Shown here: positions 34,352 through 42,067 of the stretch, piece by piece
Layout: every line of letters begins with the position of its first letter
How positions within the stretch are numbered: position 1 is the stretch's first letter
Assembly (NCBI GenBank): GCA_902628835.1
Contig: CACOPD010000001.1
Coordinates: forward strand, 233,347 to 297,346
Length of the DNA stretch: 64,000 nucleotides
Source: an uncultured Alphaproteobacteria bacterium
Lineage (GTDB): Bacteria > Pseudomonadota > Alphaproteobacteria > HIMB59 > GCA-002718135
Reading direction: 5' to 3'
Position numbers and translations under genes: made by a program
Notes under the pieces: model-generated
The model's database searches: none
Told to the model about the DNA's origin: nothing
The model's input: the letters and a program-made list of their open reading frames with translations, nothing else

Positions 34352-35323
34352 TTAGTTAGTTTGTCTTATAATATATAAGTTACCGGTAGTATCACCTATT
34401 TGTCTAATCGATCGAAGTGAATTTTTTGGTACTGAAAAAGTATCTTTAGCCCCAATGACTATTTTTTCTTCATTACATTGGATTTCCCACTTACCATCTA
34501 AACAATGAAAAACTTCTGACTTTTCTAATGTGTACTCATGAATATGTGCATCTTTACCCTGTAAGAGAGATAAACTAAAACCTGTTTTATGAGGGATGTA
34601 AGGTTCTAACGTTTTATTATGAATATCGAATTTATCGATATAATTAATTATTTTATTAGAGTTGTAGTGCTCATCATCGACAAAATATTTATCTCCTTGA
34701 TCAAATCTGATTACATATTTTTCAATTTCTGAGGAAGAATAATGATCAAAAGTTTCTAGTTCTTGCTCCTTTAATGGTTGAATAATTTTATCCTCATCAG
34801 GAATTTCTTGTTTCTCTGTATCAATCAAAGAATTGTCATCCATTAACACCATGCCTGAGTCTTTTGCATCTTTTAAAAGTTTTGGTGTCCATGTTATTAC
34901 ACCAGGATCATTTTCACCAAGAACTACAAACATTAATGCTTCATCTTTACTAACATTTTGAAAACCTCTAAACATATTTGTTGGAAAGGAAGCTACATCT
35001 CCACTATTAAGTATTACTTCACCTTCAGTGCCATCAACACCCCAATAAAATCTCCATGAACCTTGATGAATAATGAAAACCTCAGCTGTTGTATGGCTAT
35101 GTAATCCTGAGCCATTCATGGGTGCTGCACTTACTGCCCCTATATTAAAACCATGCTCTTCAGCAATTTTGACATTTTGTTTTGCATCTTCACTAACTCC
35201 TGGTCCAATTACGGAATAATTTTTTCTATCTTGGTGTCCTTTTAGTTTACCTTCAACAAAGGGAATATTACTTGGAACTAGTTCGTTAAATTTAGCTAAT
35301 CTTGAAGTAATATTAATTGACAT
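34352..35323 (-). CDS. Bicupin-domain protein
   Basis: A two-cupin protein of 323 residues. Cupin 1 (about 60-150) has HSHTTAEVFIIHQGSWRFYWG with metal-ligand-like histidines and Glu, then GDVASFPTNMFRGFQN. Cupin 2 (about 240-320) has HIHEYTLEKSEVFHCLDGKWEI and a degenerate second motif (DTFSVPKNSLRSIRQ). A polar, acidic linker separates them. Such proteins act as dioxygenases, isomerases or sugar-binding proteins. It is the first gene of the minus-strand operon bicupin-SnoaL-core-MetE and is divergent from a SnoaL gene. No signal peptide is present. The substrate cannot be read from the sequence. Confidence 0.78.
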   Translation of the reverse strand: MSINITSRLAKFNELVPSNIPFVEGKLKGHQDRKNYSVIGPGVSEDAKQNVKIAEEHGFNIGAVSAAPMNGSGLHSHTTAEVFIIHQGSWRFYWGVDGTEGEVILNSGDVASFPTNMFRGFQNVSKDEALMFVVLGENDPGVITWTPKLLKDAKDSGMVLMDDNSLIDTEKQEIPDEDKIIQPLKEQELETFDHYSSSEIEKYVIRFDQGDKYFVDDEHYNSNKIINYIDKFDIHNKTLEPYIPHKTGFSLSLLQGKDAHIHEYTLEKSEVFHCLDGKWEIQCNEEKIVIGAKDTFSVPKNSLRSIRQIGDTTGNLYIIRQTN

Positions 35324-35338
35324 ATATTAATGATATTT

Positions 35339-35376
35339 TATTCATTTTTTTTGAATAATATTCATATTATTGAATA
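35339..35376. promoter_or_regulatory. Four alternating TATTCA/TGAATA half-sites between divergent bicupin and SnoaL genes
   Basis: TATTCA at 35339, TGAATA at 35352, TATTCA at 35359 and TGAATA at 35371 form overlapping palindromes, including TATTCA-N6-TGAATA (35359..35376) identical in form to the site at 31160..31177. They fill the promoter region between the divergent starts at 35323 and 35416. Confidence 0.5.
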
Positions 35377-35415
35377 AATCAATTATTATTTAATTTTATA
35401 GTGTGATAATTTAAA

Positions 35416-36513
35416 ATGGCAAAAATAGATGACAATTTTGATACAGGACAAAAAACTTTTGAAAATATAATTCACGTTGACTTAGATCCAAAACAAAATA
35501 TTAAAAATAAAAAACATTTTAAAAATCTTTTAAATCATATAGCTGAGTCTTCACTCGAAGATTTAGATAAATCTCTAAGAAATTTTTATCATGATGAAGC
35601 TGAATTGAATGCTTTTTATCCAATCAACGAAATTAAAGGAATTAATGAAATTAAGAAACAATTATGGGCTCCATTAAAAAAATCATTTCCTGATCTTGAG
35701 AGAAGAAATAATCTTGTCATTGGTGGTTCGTTTCAAGATAAAGTTTTTGTTTCTTTTATAAGTCATCTAACAGGCACATTTGTAAATGAATGGTTAGGTG
35801 TACCACCTACAAATAAAACCATTTATTTAAGAACTTGTGAAGCTCACCAAATTACAAATAATAAAATTATTAAATCATATATTTTGATAGACACTGTTGA
35901 TTTTATTCGCCAAGCAGGTCATTTACCAATAAACAAATCGTTGGGTATTGAAGAAATGTGGCCAAGCCCAATTACAGGAGATGGTGAAAATAATGAAAAT
36001 CTAGATAAAGAATTATCTCTTCAATCACTTAATTTGGATCTCGAAATGCAAAGAAGTTTAAATATTAAACCTGAAAATGAACCAGGACTGAATAAAGATC
36101 AATTAAGAGATAAACTGATTAATCATCCACAGAAAAAATATTGGCATCCTAAAATGATGTGGTACGGACCATCAGGTATTGGGACTGCAAGAGGCCTTGA
36201 AGGATTTGTTGATCATCATCAACTTCCCTTTCGTTTAACATTCAAAAATAGAGACTATTGGAAAATTGGACATTATATTGAAATTGGAGACGGCAATTAC
36301 TCAATGACCGGAGGTTGGCATAGTATTGAAACGACCCATGGATCACAGGAATGGCTTGGTTTTCCAGCAACTAATAAAAAAGTTACAATGAGAGTTATGG
36401 ATTTTTATTTAAACCATGAGGGTTTAATTAGAGAAAATTGGGTGCCTATTGATATTGCACATATTTTAAATCAAATAGGTATTGATATATTTAAATTAAT
36501 TCATACAAAATAA
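35416..36513 (+). CDS. Tandem SnoaL-like protein, subfamily A copy 3
   Basis: A two-domain SnoaL-like protein of 365 residues. Domain 1 has [30 protein letters not shown] near 74 and ends [14 protein letters not shown]; the linker has WPSPITGDG; domain 2 has [21 protein letters not shown] near 238 and ends [15 protein letters not shown]. It is closest to the protein at 22621 (shared PDLERR, KYWHP, YGP.GIGT.RG). An N-terminal extension of about 30 residues precedes domain 1. It is followed after two bases by the HisD-family gene, so the two are certainly co-transcribed and probably act on the same compound. Reaction unknown. Confidence 0.75.
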   Translation: MAKIDDNFDTGQKTFENIIHVDLDPKQNIKNKKHFKNLLNHIAESSLEDLDKSLRNFYHDEAELNAFYPINEIKGINEIKKQLWAPLKKSFPDLERRNNLVIGGSFQDKVFVSFISHLTGTFVNEWLGVPPTNKTIYLRTCEAHQITNNKIIKSYILIDTVDFIRQAGHLPINKSLGIEEMWPSPITGDGENNENLDKELSLQSLNLDLEMQRSLNIKPENEPGLNKDQLRDKLINHPQKKYWHPKMMWYGPSGIGTARGLEGFVDHHQLPFRLTFKNRDYWKIGHYIEIGDGNYSMTGGWHSIETTHGSQEWLGFPATNKKVTMRVMDFYLNHEGLIRENWVPIDIAHILNQIGIDIFKLIHTK

Positions 36514-36515
36514 TT

Positions 36516-37835
36516 ATGGCAATTGAGTATTTAAAAAAAGGTTTAGATGAAAAACAAAGGGTTGAAGATAACGATAAAGTAAAAAAAGTTGTTGAGGAAA
36601 CTTTAAGTAAAATTGAAACACAAGGAGATAAATATATTAGAGAATTATCACAAAAATTTGATAATTATTCACCAGATAACTTCAGATTAAGTGAAGAGGA
36701 AATTAATCAATTAATAAGTGAAGTCTCCGACAATGACAAAGAAGATATTAAATTTGCTCAAAAACAAGTAAGGTCATTTGCTGAAGCACAACTTAAATCT
36801 TTAAGTGAATTAGAAGTAGAAACTCATCCAGGTGTGATTCTTGGTCATAAAAATATACCAGTACAAGCAGTTGGTTGTTATGTACCTGCTGGTAAATTTC
36901 CTATGGTAGCATCCGCACATATGTCAGTTGTTACTGCGTCTGTTGCTGGGGTACCTAGAATTGTAGCCACCACTCCACCTTTTAAAGGTAAACCTAACCC
37001 AGCAGTCGTTACTGCAATGAAAATGGGTGGCGCTCACGAAATTTATGTTTTGGGAGGAATGCAAGGAGTAGGTGCAATGGCTATTGGTACAGAAACGATT
37101 AAACCTGTAGATATGCTTGTTGGACCTGGTAATGCATTTGTTGCTGAAGCAAAAAGACAATTGTATGGCAGAGTTGGTATCGATTTATTTGCTGGTCCAA
37201 CTGAAACAATGGTTATTGCAGATAATACAGTTGATGGTGAAATGTGTGCAACAGACTTATTGGGACAAGCAGAACATGGATATAATTCCCCAGCAGTGAT
37301 GATAACAAACTCAAGAAAACTTGCAGAAGATACATTTAAAGAAATTGATAGAATTTTAGAAATTTTACCTACTAAAGAAACAGCAAGTACAAGCTGGAGA
37401 GATTATGGAGAAATGATTTTATGTGATACCTATGAGGAGATGTTATCTAAAGCAAATGAAATAGCTTCAGAGCATGTTCAAGTTATGACAGAAAAAGATG
37501 ATTGGTTTTTAGAAAATATGACATCTTATGGGGCCCTATTTTTAGGTGCTAGAACTAATGTTGCTAATGGTGACAAAGTAATAGGTACTAACCATACTCT
37601 CCCTACTAAAAAAGCTGGTAGATATACTGGAGGTTTATGGGTTGGTAAGTTTATTAAAACTCACACTTATCAAAAGATTACGACAGATGAAGCTGCAACA
37701 CTTATCGGAGAATATGGTTCTAGGCTTTCACATTTAGAAGGTTTTATTGGTCATGCAGAACAATGTAATGTAAGAGTTAGACGATACGGAAAGAAAAATG
37801 TTGGATATGGAAAACCAGCTGGAGAGAAAATTTAG
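36516..37835 (+). CDS. HisD-family dehydrogenase, sulfopropanediol 3-dehydrogenase (HpsN)-like
   Basis: An NAD-dependent dehydrogenase of the histidinol dehydrogenase fold, 439 residues. Features typical of the family are [21 protein letters not shown] near 113, [22 protein letters not shown] near 200, [25 protein letters not shown] near 250 and SEHVQVM near 330. AEHGYNSP and [10 protein letters not shown] match, as I remember them, HpsN-type enzymes that oxidise 2,3-dihydroxypropane-1-sulfonate to sulfolactate rather than biosynthetic HisD. No other his gene is nearby. It is co-transcribed with an A-type SnoaL gene. If it is HpsN-like, its product would enter the SlcC-ComDE-Xsc route. Other non-histidine HisD relatives with different alcohol substrates remain possible. 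Confidence 0.72.
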   Translation: MAIEYLKKGLDEKQRVEDNDKVKKVVEETLSKIETQGDKYIRELSQKFDNYSPDNFRLSEEEINQLISEVSDNDKEDIKFAQKQVRSFAEAQLKSLSELEVETHPGVILGHKNIPVQAVGCYVPAGKFPMVASAHMSVVTASVAGVPRIVATTPPFKGKPNPAVVTAMKMGGAHEIYVLGGMQGVGAMAIGTETIKPVDMLVGPGNAFVAEAKRQLYGRVGIDLFAGPTETMVIADNTVDGEMCATDLLGQAEHGYNSPAVMITNSRKLAEDTFKEIDRILEILPTKETASTSWRDYGEMILCDTYEEMLSKANEIASEHVQVMTEKDDWFLENMTSYGALFLGARTNVANGDKVIGTNHTLPTKKAGRYTGGLWVGKFIKTHTYQKITTDEAATLIGEYGSRLSHLEGFIGHAEQCNVRVRRYGKKNVGYGKPAGEKI

Positions 37836-37836
37836 C

Positions 37837-38232
37837 TTATTTTAATTCCCCTTTAACTCTCATTTCATTTCTAATTTTTGTTGCGGAAATATCATGTATC
37901 TCTTTTCCTAAATCATGTTCAGTAAATGAATAACCAACTCCTCTTCCATAAGAAATATCAATAATGTTTGGAACCTTAACAACTACATATTCTTTACCAT
38001 CAGTAAAACCATGTTGAGCTAAACCTTCATTAATTTTTGCTTTTACTTGTTCAAATTGAAATGGATTGTCAGCTTGACCTTCTACACCTGCATCTACACC
38101 TCCCACGTCACGATACATAATACATACCTGACCTGTTTTCTGAAGTGCCCTTTTAAATAATTCTGTATGTCCATCATGCCATGGTTGCCATCTACCTAAC
38201 ATTTGTACTGTTGGTTTTTTCCAATCAAACAT
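37837..38232 (-). CDS. Small nucleotidylyltransferase (HxGH, ISxTxIR family)
   Basis: A compact protein of 131 residues with both signatures of the nucleotidylyltransferase superfamily: HDGH in GRWQPWHDGHTELFKRAL near 12-30, and ISATKIRNEM near 115. Proteins of this fold transfer AMP or CMP to a phosphate or sulfate acceptor. It is far shorter than ATP sulfurylase (about 390 residues). It overlaps the end of the APS-kinase-like gene by eight bases and forms an operon with it and CysQ. An adenylyltransferase making a PAPS precursor, or a cytidylyltransferase making an activated headgroup, are both possible. Confidence 0.75.
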   Translation of the reverse strand: MFDWKKPTVQMLGRWQPWHDGHTELFKRALQKTGQVCIMYRDVGGVDAGVEGQADNPFQFEQVKAKINEGLAQHGFTDGKEYVVVKVPNIIDISYGRGVGYSFTEHDLGKEIHDISATKIRNEMRVKGELK

Positions 38233-38638
38233 TTTTAATCTCCTTTGCTAGATTTTCTATTTCTTCATCTGATAAAAATTTAGTTATTTTAATGTCAGTT
38301 TTAGTCGGTTGTTCAAACATTTTATTTGTATCTTCAAACCTACCTTCTTTAATAGTATCAAGCCAGATAACAAAATCAGGCTCAAAAGCTTCTCTTGCTT
38401 TTTCAGTTGGTGCTACAAAGTCACAAATTACCCATCTTCCATTTTGTTTTTCAAAATCAGCAAATGTTTTCATTCTATTGGCTTGTCGTATTCTTCCTTC
38501 CATCGTAAAATCCCAATCGTTTGCTGACTTCCTTACTACATCTGCGTTATACCAAGCACAATTATCAATTACTTTAATAAGTCTTTCTGCTAACCAAGTT
38601 TTACCAGCTCCAGGAAGGCCACAAATAAGTATTTTCAT
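38225..38638 (-). CDS. Short adenylylsulfate kinase-like protein (CysC-like)
   Basis: A P-loop kinase of 137 residues, shorter than canonical APS kinase (about 200). Walker A is GLPGAGKTWLAERL near residue 7; the region WYNADVVRKSANDWDFTMEGRIRQANRM near 31-60 parallels the APS kinase DGDNVR..L..DLGF..EDR..N.RR block, and PTEKAREAFEPDFVIWLDT near 80 parallels its sulfate-binding C-terminal part. It would phosphorylate adenylylsulfate to PAPS, or a related nucleotide. CysQ upstream, which removes the 3' phosphate from PAP, supports a PAPS-linked role. The mini nucleotidylyltransferase downstream may supply the substrate. Confidence 0.72.
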   Translation of the reverse strand: MKILICGLPGAGKTWLAERLIKVIDNCAWYNADVVRKSANDWDFTMEGRIRQANRMKTFADFEKQNGRWVICDFVAPTEKAREAFEPDFVIWLDTIKEGRFEDTNKMFEQPTKTDIKITKFLSDEEIENLAKEIKNV

Positions 38639-38649
38639 ATGTTTATAAT

Positions 38650-39441
38650 TTAAATTTTAGCGATAAAGTTAGGGTTAATAACACTTTCTTTCGTGTTGTA
38701 TAGTAATTTATTTTCATTAAAATCTTTAATTGAGCCTCCAGCCTCTTCAAGAATAATATGTCCCGCAGCAATATCCCATTCTGAAGTTGGACCTAATCTA
38801 GGATAAATATTTGCTTTACTTTCAGCTAAGTAGCAAAATTTTAGAGAACTACCAATTTGGATTAATTCAAAATTATTACAATTATTATTTATCCAATTAT
38901 CAAAATCTTTATTAGAATGTGATCGACTACCAATAACCTTTGTTAAATTACTTTTGTCTTTTACAGAATTCATTTTTATAAAATCTTTAGTTGTTTCAAT
39001 ATTTGACTCTGTAATTAATTTATATGCACCATAGTTTTTTAAACCATAATAAAGCAAAGATTTAGCAGGAGCATATATAATTCCAAATATTGGTGAGTTA
39101 TTTTTTATTAATGCAATATTAACTGTAAATTCTCCATTTTTTTTTATAAATTCTTTAGTTCCATCTAATGGATCTATTAACCAATATGAATTCCAAGTTT
39201 TTCTTTCTTGCCATTCTACTAAACTTTCTTCGCTTAATATAGGAACATTCGGGCTATAAGATTTTAATCTATTTAAAATTAAATTATTTGATTTTATATC
39301 AGCTTCAGTAATAGGTGAGTTATCATCTTTTATTTCTACATTAAAAGATTTTTTATATATTTTTTGAATTTCTTTACCTGCATCTATGGCAATGTTTAAT
39401 ATTTTTAATATATTTTTTGATTTATATAATTCTAAGTTCAT
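38650..39441 (-). CDS. cysQ: 3'(2'),5'-bisphosphate nucleotidase CysQ
   Basis: An inositol-monophosphatase-fold enzyme of 263 residues. Metal-binding motifs are LSEESL near 70, WLIDPLDGTKEFIKKNGEFTVNIAL near 87-111, and WDIAAGHIILEEAGG near 220. It hydrolyses 3'-phosphoadenosine 5'-phosphate to AMP, relieving inhibition by this product of sulfotransferases and PAPS reductase. Length and the DPLDGTKEF signature fit CysQ better than inositol monophosphatase. It is followed by the CysC-like and nucleotidylyltransferase genes with spacers of 11 bases or less, which argues for a PAPS-linked pathway in this operon. Confidence 0.85.
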   Translation of the reverse strand: MNLELYKSKNILKILNIAIDAGKEIQKIYKKSFNVEIKDDNSPITEADIKSNNLILNRLKSYSPNVPILSEESLVEWQERKTWNSYWLIDPLDGTKEFIKKNGEFTVNIALIKNNSPIFGIIYAPAKSLLYYGLKNYGAYKLITESNIETTKDFIKMNSVKDKSNLTKVIGSRSHSNKDFDNWINNNCNNFELIQIGSSLKFCYLAESKANIYPRLGPTSEWDIAAGHIILEEAGGSIKDFNENKLLYNTKESVINPNFIAKI

Positions 39442-39476
39442 AATTCTTTTTATTAGAATATTTTTATCAATTACAA

Positions 39477-40388
39477 TTAAATATAAATGAAATACATATA
39501 TCCAAAATACAGACTCAATCCGATAATTCCATAAATACGTCCAATTTTTTTTGCAAAAATCATAAATACTAATATTAATGCTGTAATTGATATCATGAAA
39601 TATAAGTCTTGGTTTGCTAAGACTGCAGGAACTTTAAAATTACCAAAAAATGAACTAATACCTAGAACACCTAATACATTATAAATATTAGACCCCAGAA
39701 TATTTCCTAAAGCAAAATCAATCTTTTTTCTAAATGCAGAAACAATACCAACTGCGAGTTCTGGGAGAGAAGTTCCAAAAGCTACTAATGATAATCCAAT
39801 TACTGAAGCTGGAACATTATATGTTCTTGCAATATTAATTGCCGAATTAACTAGTAAATCTGCACCAAAGACTAAACATACTATGCCTATTATAATTAAT
39901 ATTAATGAGATTGTTATTGAATAATTGTTTTTATCTATTTCTAAATTATTAATTTCTCCTTTTTTTATTTGAATATACATTAGGTAAATTAATGATGTAA
40001 TTGCAAATAATCCAAAAATAAAATTAAAATAAAAAAAAGTCATAATAATTAATATAATTCCTAAAATAATATTTATCCAAGCTTGGTTAATCTGATTTTT
40101 ATTTATATTTACAATTGGAAAAATTAATGTTGTTGTGGCCATTACAAGTATCAAGTTTGCAATATTACTTCCAACTACAGCGCCTAAAGCAAGATCTGAA
40201 AAATCATTAAGAACTGCATTAATACTGCTTGCCAATTCAGGTAATGATGTTCCCCCGGCTACAATTACAACACCAATTGCAAACAATGAGATATTAATTT
40301 TTTTTCCAAAACTAACTGAACCTCTTATAATTATTTCAGCACCTAAAACTAGAAGCCCTAATCCAATAATCGAAAATAAAATATCCAT
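39477..40388 (-). CDS. CaCA-family sodium/calcium antiporter (YrbG-like)
   Basis: An inner-membrane exchanger of 303 residues with about ten helices and the two alpha repeats of the family: GTSLPELASSINAVLNDFSDLALGAVVGSNIANL near 47-80 and GTSLPELAVGIVSAFRKKIDFALGNILGSNIYNVLG near 208-243. These carry the ion-binding Glu and Asn residues. It probably exports calcium in exchange for sodium. It lies just upstream of cysQ on the same strand with a 35-bp spacer and may share its transcript, without an obvious functional link. Confidence 0.9.
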   Translation of the reverse strand: MDILFSIIGLGLLVLGAEIIIRGSVSFGKKINISLFAIGVVIVAGGTSLPELASSINAVLNDFSDLALGAVVGSNIANLILVMATTTLIFPIVNINKNQINQAWINIILGIILIIMTFFYFNFIFGLFAITSLIYLMYIQIKKGEINNLEIDKNNYSITISLILIIIGIVCLVFGADLLVNSAINIARTYNVPASVIGLSLVAFGTSLPELAVGIVSAFRKKIDFALGNILGSNIYNVLGVLGISSFFGNFKVPAVLANQDLYFMISITALILVFMIFAKKIGRIYGIIGLSLYFGYMYFIYI

Positions 40389-40462
40389 TGAAAATTTTTA
40401 ATTATTTAAGTTAGTTATATGTTTAAATTAAATAGTATATAATAAATAAATTTTTCTAAATT

Positions 40463-42067
40463 ATGAAAGAAAGTTTTGACTATATTATTATTGGTGCAGG
40501 TACTGCAGGTTGCATATTAGCAAATAGACTTTCAGAGAATGAAAATATCAAAGTACTTTTGATTGAGGCTGGGGGCAAAGATACTAATCCTTGGATACAT
40601 ATTCCTGGGGGTTATTTTAAAACAATGCATAATTCTGAAACTGACTGGTGTTTTACAACCGAAGAAGAGGAATTTTGCAACAACAGAAAAATGCTTATCC
40701 CAAGAGGAAAAACGTTAGGTGGTAGTTCATCAATTAATGGCATGCTTTATATAAGAGGTCATGCGAATGATTATAATTATTGGAGACAATTAGGTAATAT
40801 TGGATGGTCTTGGGAAGATGTTTTACCGTATTTTAAAAAATCAGAAGATTATAGGATCTCCAAAAGTGACTTTCATGGAAGTGGTGGGCCAATCAAAGTT
40901 GAAAAAATTAGATCAAAATTTAAATTATTAGATTTATTTTTGGAAGCGTCTCAAGAGTTTGGTTATAAAAAAAATAATGACTTCAATGATGGTGATAACG
41001 AAGGAATGGGTTATTTCCCTATGACAATTGATAAAGGGTATAGATGTAGTGCTGCAGTTGCTTTCTTAAATCCTATCAAAAATAGAAAAAATTTAAAAAT
41101 TATTACTAAGGCACATGTTAAAAATTTAATCTTCGAAAATTTAAAAGTAAAAAATGTAAATTTATGGAAAAACAATGAAGAATTTTCATATTCTGTAAAT
41201 AAAGAAGTTTTATTGTCAGCAGGAACAATTGGATCTCCTCACATATTACAAGCTTCGGGTATTGGTCCAGGTAAATTGTTAAATGAAAATAATATTAGTA
41301 TTGTAAAAGAAATTAATGGTGTTGGAAAAAATTTGACTGATCATTTAATGTTAAGGCCAGTTTACAAAATTAAAAACTTAGAAACATTAAATGACATATA
41401 TCATAGTTTTACAAAAAAATTTTTAACGGGTTTAAATTATTTAATTTATAAAAAAGGACCCTTAACAGTTGGGGCAAGTTATTTATGTGGATTCATTAAA
41501 AGTGATTCTTATTTAGAAAACCCTAATTTACAATTTCATATTTCACCCGCTAGTACTGATTTATTAGGGAAAGCAGGATTACATAAATTTCCAGCATTCA
41601 CTCCTACAATAACAAATATTCGTCCAACAAGTAGAGGTTCAATAAAAATTAAATCTTCAGATACAAGAATTTATCCTCAAATAAAAATGAACTATTTATC
41701 TACTGATGAAGATAGGGAAATTGCTGGAAAATCTATTAAAATTGTAAGAAAAATAGTTTTAGAATCAAAAGCATATAAAAATTATGAACCAGAAGAATAT
41801 AGACCGGGAATACAATTTAAAGATAATGAATCTCTAGCAAAAGAAGCTGGTAAATTTGCAAACACTATTTTTCATCCAGTAAGTACATGTAAAATGGGTA
41901 ATGATGAAAACTCAGTTGTAAGTGATAATCTTAAAGTAAAAGGAATAGATAACTTAAGAGTTGTCGATGCATCTGTGATGCCAACTATAACATCAGGTAA
42001 TACGAATGCCCCTACTATGATGATTGCTGAAAAAGCATCAGACTTAATTATTAACGATCAGAAATAA
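40463..42067 (+). CDS. GMC-family FAD-dependent oxidoreductase (choline dehydrogenase-like)
   Basis: An FAD-dependent alcohol dehydrogenase/oxidase of 534 residues, standard GMC length. FAD-binding motif IIIGAGTAGCILANRLSE near 8; GGSSSINGMLYIRGH near 85 is the first GMC signature; SAGTIGSPHILQASGIGP near 253 is the second; the catalytic His lies in IFHPVSTCKMG near 473. It oxidises a primary or secondary alcohol to an aldehyde or ketone in the cytoplasm, passing electrons to the respiratory chain or oxygen. It converges with xsc, the two stop codons being adjacent. BetA-like activity on choline is possible, but no betaine genes are nearby and many GMC proteins use other alcohols. Confidence 0.87.
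   Translation: MKESFDYIIIGAGTAGCILANRLSENENIKVLLIEAGGKDTNPWIHIPGGYFKTMHNSETDWCFTTEEEEFCNNRKMLIPRGKTLGGSSSINGMLYIRGHANDYNYWRQLGNIGWSWEDVLPYFKKSEDYRISKSDFHGSGGPIKVEKIRSKFKLLDLFLEASQEFGYKKNNDFNDGDNEGMGYFPMTIDKGYRCSAAVAFLNPIKNRKNLKIITKAHVKNLIFENLKVKNVNLWKNNEEFSYSVNKEVLLSAGTIGSPHILQASGIGPGKLLNENNISIVKEINGVGKNLTDHLMLRPVYKIKNLETLNDIYHSFTKKFLTGLNYLIYKKGPLTVGASYLCGFIKSDSYLENPNLQFHISPASTDLLGKAGLHKFPAFTPTITNIRPTSRGSIKIKSSDTRIYPQIKMNYLSTDEDREIAGKSIKIVRKIVLESKAYKNYEPEEYRPGIQFKDNESLAKEAGKFANTIFHPVSTCKMGNDENSVVSDNLKVKGIDNLRVVDASVMPTITSGNTNAPTMMIAEKASDLIINDQK

Noticed and set aside
36516-37835. Annotation as biosynthetic histidinol dehydrogenase HisD
   Set aside because: No his genes nearby, and the AEHGYNSP and WRDYGE..LC segments fit the HpsN-type branch; kept as HpsN-like with moderate confidence.
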